From Bacillus sp. FJAT-25509 (GTDB lineage: Bacteria; Bacillota; Bacilli; Bacillales; Bacillaceae_G), in contig NZ_LJIZ01000013.1 in the NCBI RefSeq assembly GCF_001420605.1, forward strand, positions 1 to 64,000: 64,000 nt of DNA, read 5' to 3'. Both the position numbers and the translations under genes were made by a program. The first letter of the stretch is position 1. Every line of letters starts with the position of its first letter. This document shows positions 43,572-52,102 of this stretch, piece by piece. The notes beneath the pieces were generated by a model. The model saw only the letters and a list, made by a program, of their open reading frames with translations. It made no database searches and was not told where the DNA came from.

Positions 43572-44543
43572 ATGAGCAATCTATTTGAAAGCATTAAACA
43601 AAAAGTATCAGGTAAAGGTATTTCGATTGTTTTACCAGAAGGTACAGATGAGAGAATCTTAACAGCAGCTGACAGACTAGCGAAAGAAGATGTATTAAAA
43701 CCGATTTTAATAGGTAATGTTGAAAGCGTGAAAGAAAAAGCAAGTAGCTTAGGTTTAGAACTTCAAGGAGTAGAAATTTTAGACCCATCTACTTATGGAG
43801 AAATGGAGCAATTAGTTGCATCATTTGTTGAACGCCGTAAAGGAAAAGCAACTGAAGAGCAAGCTCGTAAAGCATTATTAGATCCAAACTACTTTGGAAC
43901 GATGTTAGTATATGCAAACATTGCTCAAGGATTAGTTAGTGGTGCAACACATTCAACTGCAGATACAGTACGACCAGCGCTTCAAATCATTAAAACAAAA
44001 CCAGGCGTTACAAAAACATCTGGTGTATTTATCATGGTTCGTGAAGATGAGAAATACGTATTCGCAGATTGCGCGATTAATATTGCCCCAAATAGCCAAG
44101 ACTTAGCTGAAATTGCAATTGAAAGTGCAAAAACAGCTAAACTATTTGACATTGACCCTAAAATTGCAATGTTAAGCTTTTCAACAAAAGGATCTGCAAA
44201 ATCGCCTGAAACTGAAAAAGTTGCAGAAGCAGTTAAAATTGCAAAAGAGCTTGCTCCTGAATTAACTTTAGATGGCGAGTTCCAATTTGATGCAGCATTT
44301 GTACCATCTGTTGCAAAAAGCAAAGCTCCTCATTCAGTTATTCAAGGTGATGCTAACACATTCGTATTCCCAAGCTTAGAAGCAGGTAACATTGGTTACA
44401 AAATTGCTCAACGTTTAGGTAACTTTGAAGCAATCGGACCAATCCTACAAGGCTTAAATATGCCTGTTAATGACCTATCTCGTGGTTGTAACAGTGAAGA
44501 CGTTTATAAATTATCAATCATCACAGCTGCTCAAGCTCTATAA
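43572..44543 (+). CDS. pta: Phosphate acetyltransferase
   Basis: A 323-residue enzyme converting acetyl-CoA and phosphate to acetyl phosphate, the first step of overflow acetate formation with AckA. It is of the short class without regulatory domains. GLVSGATHSTADTVRPALQ, EFQFDAAFVPSVAKSKAP and QGDANTFVFPSLEAGNIGYK are conserved substrate segments. TCGGAGG precedes the ATG. It is a single gene with its own terminator. Confidence 0.96.
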   Translation: MSNLFESIKQKVSGKGISIVLPEGTDERILTAADRLAKEDVLKPILIGNVESVKEKASSLGLELQGVEILDPSTYGEMEQLVASFVERRKGKATEEQARKALLDPNYFGTMLVYANIAQGLVSGATHSTADTVRPALQIIKTKPGVTKTSGVFIMVREDEKYVFADCAINIAPNSQDLAEIAIESAKTAKLFDIDPKIAMLSFSTKGSAKSPETEKVAEAVKIAKELAPELTLDGEFQFDAAFVPSVAKSKAPHSVIQGDANTFVFPSLEAGNIGYKIAQRLGNFEAIGPILQGLNMPVNDLSRGCNSEDVYKLSIITAAQAL

Positions 44544-44563
44544 TTAGGGCTTGTGTTAAGTAA

Positions 44564-44612
44564 AAAGAGTGCTCTTAAGTCAATGAACTTATGAGCACTC
44601 ATTTTTTATTAG
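44564..44612 (+). terminator. Terminator of pta
   Basis: GAGTGCTC and GAGCACTC pair, with a further imperfect stem inside, followed by ATTTTTTATT. Confidence 0.85.
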
Positions 44613-44654
44613 AACACTTTGTGTTTATTGATTAAACCTGTATATAAGAAAAAA

Positions 44655-44698
44655 CCAAAAAACCAAAAGGTATTTTTCAGCCTTTTGGTTTTTTCAAT
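44655..44698 (-). terminator. Terminator of lipL
   Basis: AAAACCAAAAGG and CCTTTTGGTTTT pair around 10 bases, with a T-rich tail on the minus strand. Confidence 0.85.
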
Positions 44699-44720
44699 TT
44701 ATAAAATCCTTATTCTGCTC

Positions 44721-45569
44721 TTATCTTTCTTGCATAGAACTTATTTCCGAATTACGATCGATCATTCGTTGCAAATGGTAATTATATAATTCTATTTCAT
44801 CATCAAGTAAAGAGTTAGGAGTTAATTTTGGAGTTAATTTAATTAAAGATTGAAGTAGTCTTGTCATTACATCCGTCACTGTAAGATTTAATGATAGTAG
44901 TTCGGAAAGAGATGCCATTGTATCAGGAATAATTGTAGGATATTTAAACGAAGTTTCTTTGTTATCAATCGCAATTTCATAAAAATCTTTAATAACTGAA
45001 GCACGTTTTGAACCACTTTCGTTAATACATAAATAAATTTGAACAGCAACCCCTTTACGGATCCGACGTTGAGAAATACCCGCAAACTTCTTGTCATCAA
45101 TACTTAAATCAAAATCTCCTGGACAATATGATCCGACTATTTCTTTAGCAACTATTTTATCTGTTAAGTCCTTAAACATATCTTGAATTAGTGCATACAT
45201 CGTTTCATAGCCGTCATTAATTTGCAGCTTATGTTCAGCCTCTGGAAAGAGGATAGATATATTTAAAACACCTTCATCTAAAACAACAGCAAGCCCACCT
45301 GAATTTCGTACGATTGCCTTGTATCCATGGTCATTAAGAAATTTAACCCCATTTGTTAGATTCGGCAGTCTAGTATCTTGAATTCCTAGAACGATTGTAT
45401 TGTGATGTACCCATGTTCGAATTGTTGTTGGAGACTCCATTTTCCCAATTTTTGTACATAATGTGTCATCTAATGCAAAAGATTGGATCGCCTCAAAGGA
45501 TGGCCCTAAAGTTGAGCCGTCTATAAAACGTATTTCATCTGTTTGTAACCGATTCAAATGTTGATTCAT
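44721..45569 (-). CDS. lipL: Octanoyl-[GcvH]:protein N-octanoyltransferase LipL
   Basis: A 282-residue BPL/LplA/LipB-fold protein. The acyl-enzyme Cys is about residue 149 in [39 protein letters not shown] and [13 protein letters not shown] are typical of this group. LipL moves octanoyl groups from GcvH to E2 subunits before lipoylation by LipA. The length and the position next to pta match B. subtilis ywfL. A lipoate ligase is the main alternative, made less likely by the Cys and synteny. Confidence 0.92.
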   Translation of the reverse strand: MNQHLNRLQTDEIRFIDGSTLGPSFEAIQSFALDDTLCTKIGKMESPTTIRTWVHHNTIVLGIQDTRLPNLTNGVKFLNDHGYKAIVRNSGGLAVVLDEGVLNISILFPEAEHKLQINDGYETMYALIQDMFKDLTDKIVAKEIVGSYCPGDFDLSIDDKKFAGISQRRIRKGVAVQIYLCINESGSKRASVIKDFYEIAIDNKETSFKYPTIIPDTMASLSELLSLNLTVTDVMTRLLQSLIKLTPKLTPNSLLDDEIELYNYHLQRMIDRNSEISSMQER

Positions 45570-45663
45570 TAAATAAGCCCCTTGCGTTTTGCGTTTGTTT
45601 TCCTATTTTAGCATGATTTTAAACTAAATAAAAAAACTTCATATTCTGAATAGTAAATATAGG

Positions 45664-45724
45664 TTGACAATAATTTAAATCAAACATATAGTAAATAAAG
45701 TAATGAAAATGATAATCGTTATCA
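45664..45724 (+). promoter_or_regulatory. Promoter and Fur box of the siderophore-binding protein gene
   Basis: TTGACA (45664-45669), 17 bp, TATAGT (45687-45692) form a strong sigma-A promoter. TGATAATCGTTATCA (45710-45724) is a Fur box (7-1-7 palindrome) about 10 bp downstream of the expected start site. Iron-loaded Fur would block transcription. Confidence 0.88.
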
Positions 45725-45765
45725 ATTAAGTATAAGGTTGATAATAATAAAAAAAGGAGATTTAA

Positions 45766-46689
45766 ATGAAAAAGTTATTATTACCGTTTATTCTTATTTT
45801 TGTATTAATCACGAGCGCATGTAGTCATAATTCGTCAGATAAGAAGGCTAGCACTTCAAATATGGACGATCAATCTAAAACATTTACATATCAATCAGAA
45901 ACTGGTCCCGTTGAAGTACCAACACATCCAAAACGCGTTATCTTACTTTCAGGTTTTACGGGTAATGTCATTTCTTTAGGAGTAAATGTTGTTGGGGTAG
46001 ATGTTTGGTCAAAGAATAATCCAACTTTTACGAAAGAATTAAAGGATGTAGCGGAAGTATCAGATGAGAATCTTGAAAAAATAATTGAGTTAAAACCGGA
46101 TTTAATTATTGGGTTATCAACTATTAAAAACATAGATAAATTGAAAGAGATTGCTCCAACGGTTACATACACGTGGGGTAAGTTAGATTATTTAGCACAG
46201 CATATCGAAATTGGTAAACTGTTAAACAAAGAGAAGGAAGCCAGAGAATGGGTTGGTGACTTTAAACAACGCGCGGAAAAAGCAGGAGATGAAATTCGAG
46301 CTAAAATTGGTGAAAATGCAACTGTATCAGTATTTGAATCATATGATAAACAGCTATATGTATTCGGTAATAATTGGGCCCGAGGAACTGAAATACTATA
46401 CCAAGCAATGAAATTAAAAATGCCTGAGAAAGTAAAAGAAGTGGCTTTAAAAGATGGTTATTACACGCTTTCTACAGAAGTGCTGCCACAATATGCAGGA
46501 GATTACATTATTTTAAGTAAATACGCAGATGCAGATATATCGTTCCAGAAAACAGATACATATAAATCTATTCCAGCTGTAAAAAATAATCGTGTATACG
46601 AAATGCTTGGCAATGGCGCTTCGTTTAGTGACCCAGTTACACTTGAAAAACAGCTAGCATTCTTTAAAAAATCATTTTTAGAAAATTAA
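45766..46689 (+). CDS. Iron-siderophore ABC transporter substrate-binding lipoprotein
   Basis: A 307-residue lipoprotein. The signal peptide ends in the lipobox ITSACSHN, with Cys about 20. The mature protein is of the FecB/FhuD/FeuA (TroA-like) fold, with HPKRVILLSGFTGNVISLG, ELKPDLIIGLSTIKNIDKL and PEKVKEVALKDGYYTLSTE typical of siderophore binding. A Fur box controls it. No permease or ATPase gene is adjacent, so it must use proteins encoded elsewhere. AAAGGAG precedes the ATG. Confidence 0.92.
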   Translation: MKKLLLPFILIFVLITSACSHNSSDKKASTSNMDDQSKTFTYQSETGPVEVPTHPKRVILLSGFTGNVISLGVNVVGVDVWSKNNPTFTKELKDVAEVSDENLEKIIELKPDLIIGLSTIKNIDKLKEIAPTVTYTWGKLDYLAQHIEIGKLLNKEKEAREWVGDFKQRAEKAGDEIRAKIGENATVSVFESYDKQLYVFGNNWARGTEILYQAMKLKMPEKVKEVALKDGYYTLSTEVLPQYAGDYIILSKYADADISFQKTDTYKSIPAVKNNRVYEMLGNGASFSDPVTLEKQLAFFKKSFLEN

Positions 46690-46726
46690 TAGATTGTAGT
46701 CGGAATTTCAAAATTAGTGAACATAA

Positions 46727-46776
46727 AAATAGAGGGACTAAATCAAAACCAAGATTTAGTTCCTCTATATTATAAC
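46727..46776. terminator. Bidirectional terminator, siderophore-binding gene / rsfA
   Basis: AATAGAGGGACTAAATC and GATTTAGTTCCTCTATATT form a long stem between convergent genes. Confidence 0.88.
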
Positions 46777-46784
46777 CGACAATG

Positions 46785-47630
46785 TTATTCTGCAATTTTT
46801 TCTAAATTTCCGTTCTTATCCATTCTAAAGGATGTTGCTGCTGGTTTCTCTTCCTCTTCAAATAGTACTAATTTTCTAGCACGGTTCATTATTTTCATCA
46901 TTGTTTCATAGTCTTCTTGAACAGTAGTAGCATCTTTTTCAAGCTTTTCTACTTGTCTCTGTAACTGTGAATTTCGTTCCTGCAATTGAATAAGCTCTCT
47001 TTTTAGTTGATCATTTTCACGGACTAAACGATCACTACCAATCTGACTACTTGAAAGACCTTGTAAGAACTGGATGACATCAAACATTGTAATTGAACTT
47101 TTTCTAGTATTCACTGGTGAAGCTGGCGTAGTCTGTGATTGATACTGACTTTGAACTGAAGGAATACTTGAAAATATCTCAGTTGTTGGTTCATCATTAT
47201 GCGTTACTTCAACAGTTGTGTCATTTTCATTATCAGTTTCCACAAAAGAACCAAATTCTTGATCGAGTTCAACACCATATTCTAAGTCTTGTTCATCATT
47301 TAAATAACGATCAAAATTACTAGATACATCTGTTTGTATATAACTAGATTCAGAAGGTGTATATAATAACTTTTTCTTAGCATCTTCACCTTTAGCGTGA
47401 CGAAGCTTTTCTTTTCGGAATTTCTTTGCTAATTGAAGTGCTTTTTCATAATTATAGCGAACTACAGCATTCCAACGAAAACCACATGCAGCCGAGGTAC
47501 GTTCTAAAACATCGCCTACTTCTTCAAAGGCATTTAATTGGGTACTACCTTCTCGCACATGACGTAAAACGGTTTCTGCTAAAAGTAAATCATTTTCTTC
47601 AGTCCAAGCATCTTGTCTTAATTTCATCAT
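46785..47630 (-). CDS. rsfA: Prespore-specific regulator RsfA
   Basis: A 281-residue protein. The N-terminal Myb/SANT-like domain (about 1-70) has [20 protein letters not shown] and [20 protein letters not shown], the RsfA/YlbO family hallmark. The middle is acidic and Ser/Thr-rich. Residues about 195-255 form a coiled coil ([20 protein letters not shown]). In B. subtilis RsfA is made under sigma-F and tunes forespore genes. The position between lipL and ywfO matches the B. subtilis ywfN site. AGGAG precedes the first of two adjacent ATG codons. Confidence 0.92.
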   Translation of the reverse strand: MMKLRQDAWTEENDLLLAETVLRHVREGSTQLNAFEEVGDVLERTSAACGFRWNAVVRYNYEKALQLAKKFRKEKLRHAKGEDAKKKLLYTPSESSYIQTDVSSNFDRYLNDEQDLEYGVELDQEFGSFVETDNENDTTVEVTHNDEPTTEIFSSIPSVQSQYQSQTTPASPVNTRKSSITMFDVIQFLQGLSSSQIGSDRLVRENDQLKRELIQLQERNSQLQRQVEKLEKDATTVQEDYETMMKIMNRARKLVLFEEEEKPAATSFRMDKNGNLEKIAE

Positions 47631-47765
47631 AGAAAATTCTCCTCAACTTTCTTTTATTCAATTAAATTGGTTTATTTTCGTAGCTGATTAATAGAAGTTT
47701 GGACAAAAAAATAGAAAACTATACAAAAAATAGAAAATAGTAGAATACTATTTGGAGTGATTTAA

Positions 47766-47906
47766 TTGGAAAACTTGCATGTCCTTTTTGGAACGAGTAA
47801 AATTACTGCTGAGTATGTTCAATTTAGAACAGAAAGGATTGTAAAAAAATGTCAAATGAATTTAGAATATGTGATGACTGCCAGGCGACAAATATTAAAA
47901 CATTAG
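47766..47906 (+). CDS. Possible 46-residue ORF overlapping the DUF1450 gene
   Basis: TTG 47766 follows GGAGTGATTTAA, a usable ribosome binding site. The reading frame encodes [20 protein letters not shown] at its start and ends in QILKH. It runs 58 bases into the DUF1450 gene in another frame. I recognise no family. It may be a leader-type ORF that couples translation, or chance. Confidence 0.25.
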   Translation: MENLHVLFGTSKITAEYVQFRTERIVKKCQMNLEYVMTARRQILKH

Positions 47907-48076
47907 TCCCTCGCTTAAAAAGAATAGATGATGAAGCAGAGATTAAAATTGGTTGTCAATCTTACTGTGGACCAGGACGAAAAAAATCATTTTGTTTCGT
48001 AAACAATCGCCCTTTATCTGCACCAAACGAAGATGATCTACTTGTAAAGATAAAGTCAAAACTAGGTAAGAATTAA
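47849..48076 (+). CDS. DUF1450 family protein
   Basis: A small protein of 75 residues of the YuzB/DUF1450 family. It has paired Cys residues in ICDDCQATN and [19 protein letters not shown], a ferredoxin- or thioredoxin-like metal-binding spacing. The role is not known. AAAGGATTG precedes the ATG by 8 bases. It is followed at once by a terminator and then by the 212-bp repeats. Confidence 0.82.
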   Translation: MSNEFRICDDCQATNIKTLVPRLKRIDDEAEIKIGCQSYCGPGRKKSFCFVNNRPLSAPNEDDLLVKIKSKLGKN

Positions 48077-48110
48077 ACGTTCCTTCATCTTCAGGAGCGT
48101 TTTTTTGATA
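48075..48110 (+). terminator. Terminator of the DUF1450 gene
   Basis: AAACGTTCCT and AGGAGCGTTT pair around eight bases, then a T-run. Confidence 0.8.
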
Positions 48111-48119
48111 TAATAGATT

Positions 48120-48744
48120 GAAATGTGGAGAAAGCTTGTTCAGCTCTGAAGGGAATATCTCCATTCAGCTGAAGAAGTGGCGATCTTTCCACTTCGAAGA
48201 TGGATGGAATATTACCGAAGAGCTAGCTTTCGGAACTAGACATCATAAAATACATATTTTAATTTTGGTTTTACCTTCATCGGAATTTGGCTTATGACCT
48301 CGAGGGGCTAACGCCTGTAGCTAGACAATTTGAAATGTGGAGAAAGCTTGTTCAGCTCTGAAGGGAATATCTCCATTCAGCTGAAGAAGTGGCGATCTTT
48401 CCACTTCGAAGATGGATGGAATATTACCGAAGAGCTAGCTTTCGGAACTAGACATCATAAAATACATATTTTAATTTTGGTTTTACCTTCATCGGAATTT
48501 GGCTTATGACCTCGAGGGGCTAACGCCTGTAGCTAGACAATTTGAAATGTGGAGAAAGCTTGTTCAGCTCTGAAGGGAATATCTCCATTCAGCTGAAGAA
48601 GTGGCGATCTTTCCACTTCGAAGATGGATGGAATATTACCGAAGAGCTAGCTTTCGGAACTAGACATCATAAAATACATATTTTAATTTTGGTTTTTACC
48701 TTCATTGGAATTTGGCTTATGACCTCGAGGGGCTAACGCTTCGG
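48120..48744. repeat. Three tandem 212-bp repeats with strong internal dyads
   Basis: Units start at 48120, 48332 and 48544, exactly 212 bp apart. The first two look identical; the third has one added T and one C-to-T change and loses the last bases after GGGGCTAACGC. Each unit has GAAGTGG with CCACTTC around eight bases, and CCGAAAGCTAGCTC on the minus strand pairing with itself via CCGAA/TTCGG. The last 40 bp of a unit (48289-48328) are the reverse complement of 15206-15245 apart from one base. No ORF in it looks real. An RNA role or a mobile repeat are both possible. Confidence 0.9.
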
Positions 48745-48835
48745 ACTACAAAGAGTAAGATAGAAGAGTCCTGTTCAGAAAGTAAATCAATTAGCATATA
48801 AAGAATTAGTGTACATATTGAAAGGGGGCCAACAT

Positions 48836-50149
48836 ATGTCATATCGTTTCCAAAAGCTTTATGAGGAAAAAGTATTTAAAGATCCCGTACATCGTTATAT
48901 TCACGTAAGAGATCAAGTTATTTGGGATTTAATCGGAACAAAAGAATTTCAGAGACTACGCAGAATTAAACAGCTTGGTACTACATATCTGACGTTTCAT
49001 GGAGCTGAGCATAGTCGATTTACTCATTCGCTTGGCGTTTATGAAATTATAAGACGTATGGTAGATGATGTTTTTTCTGGTCGTCCTGATTGGAATGATG
49101 ATGATCGCTTATTAGCTCTTTGTGCTGGATTATTACATGATGTTGGTCATGGTCCTTTTTCGCATACATTTGAAAAGATATTTAATTTAGATCATGAAGA
49201 ATTAACGAGAGAAATTATTGAGGGTTCAACAGAAATTAATGATGTTCTAAAAAAAGTAGGGGATGACTTTCCTAAGAAAGTGTCGGAAGTCATTGAGAAA
49301 ACATCGGCGAATAAGTTAGTTACGAGCATGATTTCAAGCCAAATTGATGCAGATCGAATGGATTATCTTCTTAGAGATGCATACTACACTGGTGTAAGTT
49401 ACGGTAATTTTGATATGGAACGTATTTTGAGAATTATGCGTCCTCGACCTGATGGTGTCGTTATTAAACAATCAGGTATGCATGCTGTTGAGCACTACTT
49501 AATTAGTCGATTCCAGATGTACTGGCAAGTATACTTTCATCCTGTGTCTAGAAGTGCAGAAGCTATTTTACAAAAGATATTACAAAGGGCTAAATATTTG
49601 CATGAAACAGGTTACCATTTTAATTATGTACCAGTTCATTTTGGTCAATTGTTTGAGGGGAAAGTTGACTTAGATGAATATATCAAATTAGATGAATCAG
49701 TCCTTTTGTATTATTTCCAAGTATGGCAGGAGGAATCTGACCAAATCTTAGGTGATCTGTGTCAACGGTTCTTAAGTAGAAAATTATTTCAATATGTAGA
49801 CTTTGATACGCAAAAGCATACTGAAAAGTTTGCTGAACTAAAAGAGTTATTTTTAGAAATAGATATAGACCCAGAATACTATTTAGTTATCGATACAATT
49901 TCAGACGAGGCTTATGATTACTTTAGGTATGGTGAAGAAGGTGGAAAGAAGCCGATTCTACTATTACAAACGAACGGGGATTTGAAAGAAATCTCGCGTA
50001 AATCAGAGCTAGTAGATGGAATAACTGGTAAAAAGTTATTCGATTCTAAGTTATATTTTCCTCATGATTTAATTTATAGCAATCCTGATGAAAAGAAAAA
50101 GAAAGTAATCGAAATGATTGAAGAAATAGCAGGGGCTAAAAGAAGATAA
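48836..50149 (+). CDS. ywfO: HD-domain phosphohydrolase YwfO
   Basis: A 437-residue protein with an HD domain (about 50-200). Metal ligands are in HSRFTHSLGVYEI, ALCAGLLHDVGHGPFSH and SQIDADRMDYLLRDAYYTG. Relatives are SAMHD1/dGTPase-like triphosphohydrolases; E. faecalis and B. subtilis relatives act on dNTPs. The ATG at 48836 follows AAAGGGGG; an earlier in-frame start at 48809 is not supported. The 212-bp repeats lie just upstream, and may separate it from its old neighbours. A hairpin follows at 50154. Confidence 0.9.
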   Translation: MSYRFQKLYEEKVFKDPVHRYIHVRDQVIWDLIGTKEFQRLRRIKQLGTTYLTFHGAEHSRFTHSLGVYEIIRRMVDDVFSGRPDWNDDDRLLALCAGLLHDVGHGPFSHTFEKIFNLDHEELTREIIEGSTEINDVLKKVGDDFPKKVSEVIEKTSANKLVTSMISSQIDADRMDYLLRDAYYTGVSYGNFDMERILRIMRPRPDGVVIKQSGMHAVEHYLISRFQMYWQVYFHPVSRSAEAILQKILQRAKYLHETGYHFNYVPVHFGQLFEGKVDLDEYIKLDESVLLYYFQVWQEESDQILGDLCQRFLSRKLFQYVDFDTQKHTEKFAELKELFLEIDIDPEYYLVIDTISDEAYDYFRYGEEGGKKPILLLQTNGDLKEISRKSELVDGITGKKLFDSKLYFPHDLIYSNPDEKKKKVIEMIEEIAGAKRR

Positions 50150-50153
50150 AAAC

Positions 50154-50182
50154 AGTAAACGGAAGTTACTCCGTTTACTCAT
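50154..50182 (+). terminator. Terminator-like hairpin after ywfO
   Basis: AGTAAACGGA and TCCGTTTACT pair around AGTTAC; the T-rich tail is weak. Confidence 0.65.
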
Positions 50183-50275
50183 TATTTAGACAAAGTACTA
50201 AAAACTTGTTTTTCAGACTGATTGAAAGCGTTTGGCGGGCAGTCTGACGTTTACTGTTGATGTATGTAAGGAATT

Positions 50276-50461
50276 CTATTCGTCACTTAGGCGTTTACCT
50301 GCAACGGCATAATGGTTTTTTGTCATTTCTTCAATGAAAACAACAATCTTTTCGGTTGGAGCACCTGTTGTTTCACTAACAGCTGAAGTAACTTTTTCTA
50401 CTAAAGCTTTTTTTTGTTCTTCAGTGCGACCTTCTAGCATTTTTACTGTAACGTATGGCAT
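50276..50461 (-). CDS. ywhB: 4-oxalocrotonate tautomerase family enzyme YwhB
   Basis: A 61-residue subunit of the 4-OT family. After removal of Met the catalytic Pro1 is exposed (MPYVTVKMLEGRTEEQK); the conserved Arg lies in the same stretch. B. subtilis YwhB tautomerises 2-hydroxymuconate in vitro, its natural substrate unknown. AAGGAGGTC precedes the ATG. It is transcribed opposite to ywfO and ywhC, as expected of the B. subtilis order. Confidence 0.92.
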   Translation of the reverse strand: MPYVTVKMLEGRTEEQKKALVEKVTSAVSETTGAPTEKIVVFIEEMTKNHYAVAGKRLSDE

Positions 50462-50623
50462 ATTATGACCTCCTTCGTTTTGTCATTTTTATTATAACTC
50501 AGGAAGTCAGAATAATAACGATTAAATCGATTAACATTGAAGAAATCATAAAGAATAAATTAAACTATTAATAAATTAACCGTTCAGTTAAGTAAAACAG
50601 TAATTTCTTGAGAGGAGTAAAGA

Positions 50624-51292
50624 ATGGGATCATTTTTTCAATATCCATTAAAAGATATACCATTAATATTACTAGTTGTTGCGATTTCGTTATCAGTTCA
50701 CGAATTTGCGCACGCTTATGTAGCTTATAAATTTGGAGATGACACTGCAAAAAGACAAGGCAGATTAACGCTTTCACCATTTAGACATTTAGACATTTTC
50801 GGAACAATTGCGATTATTATTTTAGGTTTTGGTTGGGCAAGACCAGTTCCTGTAAATCGCCATAACTTTAAACATCCTAGATTAGCGGGTATCTTAACGA
50901 CAGCAGCGGGACCGATTAGTAATTTAATACTAGCGACGCTTGGTTTAATCGCTTATTCACTATTGTATAAGTTCGGATTTTTTCATTCTTTCCCACAATC
51001 GCTATCAATGACTTTAGATTCTTTCTTTAATATTTTCGTTCAAATGAATATCGTATTATTTGTGTTTAACTTAATTCCTCTTCCGCCATTAGATGGATAT
51101 CGAATTTTAGAGGATTTGGCTCCTAATGACCTTCGTGCAAAAATGTCACAATACGAGCAATATGGAGCATTTGTATTTTTAGTTTTAGTATTAACTCCAT
51201 TAGATAACTATACAATACAGCCAATTTTCCAGGTTGCTATACCTTCAGTTTTCCACTGGATTAATTCAATCGTTACACCATTAATTTTTTAG
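50624..51292 (+). CDS. ywhC: Site-2 protease family membrane metalloprotease YwhC
   Basis: A 222-residue M50-type membrane peptidase with about five to six helices. The zinc motif is SVHEFAHAYVAYKFGD (HExxH), and the third ligand is in FNLIPLPPLDGYRIL. ARPVPVNRHNFKHPR is typical of the YwhC/Rip-like group without PDZ domain. The target is unknown. AGAGGAG precedes the ATG. ywhD follows after 10 bp, forming a two-gene operon. Confidence 0.9.
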   Translation: MGSFFQYPLKDIPLILLVVAISLSVHEFAHAYVAYKFGDDTAKRQGRLTLSPFRHLDIFGTIAIIILGFGWARPVPVNRHNFKHPRLAGILTTAAGPISNLILATLGLIAYSLLYKFGFFHSFPQSLSMTLDSFFNIFVQMNIVLFVFNLIPLPPLDGYRILEDLAPNDLRAKMSQYEQYGAFVFLVLVLTPLDNYTIQPIFQVAIPSVFHWINSIVTPLIF

Positions 51293-51302
51293 GAGGGGCA
51301 TA

Positions 51303-51815
51303 ATGTCTGAACAACCAAAAAAGAAATCACTAGGTTTTAATATATTAAAAAATGATTCAACGAGTGGGCATGGCGGATTCGGTGTTGGAGCAATTAGTTT
51401 AGAAAATATTTCTCCAGTCTTTATAGATATACAAGAGAATGATGTTTTTGTAGATATCGGTGCAATGCATGCAAGAAGTTCAGTTGAAAAAGGAATCAAG
51501 TTTTTAACAAATGAGGATGAAGTTCCTAATGGAAAACCATATTGGTTAGTGTGGGTCGCAACGGAGCGAACTGAAAGTGGACCTTATTATGCTGGAGTAA
51601 CTGGCTGTTATATGACGGTTGATCGTGAAGCTAGAAGGGGATATAAACTTCTTCCTGACCACGTAAATAAAATGGATAAAGCAATGAAACGAAAAATAAT
51701 GGTTGAAGAGATGGATGAAAAGTCTCGCAAATTATTAGCCGATTTCTTAAAATCGCACAATGAAGAGATGTGGAATAATTCATCTGACCAATTAAAAACT
51801 GTGCTTTTAGGATAG
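51303..51815 (+). CDS. ywhD: YwhD family protein
   Basis: A 170-residue soluble protein of the YwhD family, restricted to Bacillales as far as I know, of unknown function. It contains KKKSLGFNILKNDSTSGHGG at the start and PYWLVWVATERTESGPYYAG in the middle. AGGAGGGG precedes the ATG. It is in an operon with ywhC, as in B. subtilis. Confidence 0.9.
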   Translation: MSEQPKKKSLGFNILKNDSTSGHGGFGVGAISLENISPVFIDIQENDVFVDIGAMHARSSVEKGIKFLTNEDEVPNGKPYWLVWVATERTESGPYYAGVTGCYMTVDREARRGYKLLPDHVNKMDKAMKRKIMVEEMDEKSRKLLADFLKSHNEEMWNNSSDQLKTVLLG

Positions 51816-51844
51816 TATACTTTTTTGCACATTAAGTAAGTATA

Positions 51845-51942
51845 AATTGGCAGCGAAGAAGGAAAGTCCACGTAGTTTCCAATTTTAAGTATTAAGTATA
51901 AGTGCAACTACGTCTCTGTCTTCGCCCTAAGGCTCGCCAATT
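51845..51942. repeat. Long imperfect inverted repeat after ywhD
   Basis: Three nested stems pair: AATTGGC (51845) with GCCAATT (51936), GCGAAGA (51853) with TCTTCGC (51919), and ACGTAGTT (51870) with AACTACGT (51906). The whole is a hairpin of about 98 bp. It ends in GACGAGTTTTCTTTT, so it could work as an elaborate terminator of ywhCD, or be a MITE-like element. Confidence 0.7.
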
Positions 51943-52063
51943 GACGAGTTTTCTTTTGGTAAATTATATAAAAAATTTGAAGAAATCGTCGAATAATCTT
52001 TTTACATTTAAGACTAAATAAAGTAAACTAATATTAGCTTGGACAAAGCTAGGACTAGGACAA

Positions 52064-52102
52064 ACAAAAGACCTTACCAATTTGGTGAGGTCTTTTGTTT
52101 TT
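52064..52102. terminator. Terminator at the end of pbpG
   Basis: AAAAGACCTTACCAA and TTGGTGAGGTCTTTT pair almost perfectly, flanked by A and T runs. It serves the minus-strand pbpG gene. Confidence 0.88.

Noticed and set aside
48542-48736. ORF of 64 codons in the third 212-bp repeat
   Set aside because: The same frame does not give a conserved independent gene, it lacks a good ribosome binding site and it is a product of the repeat.
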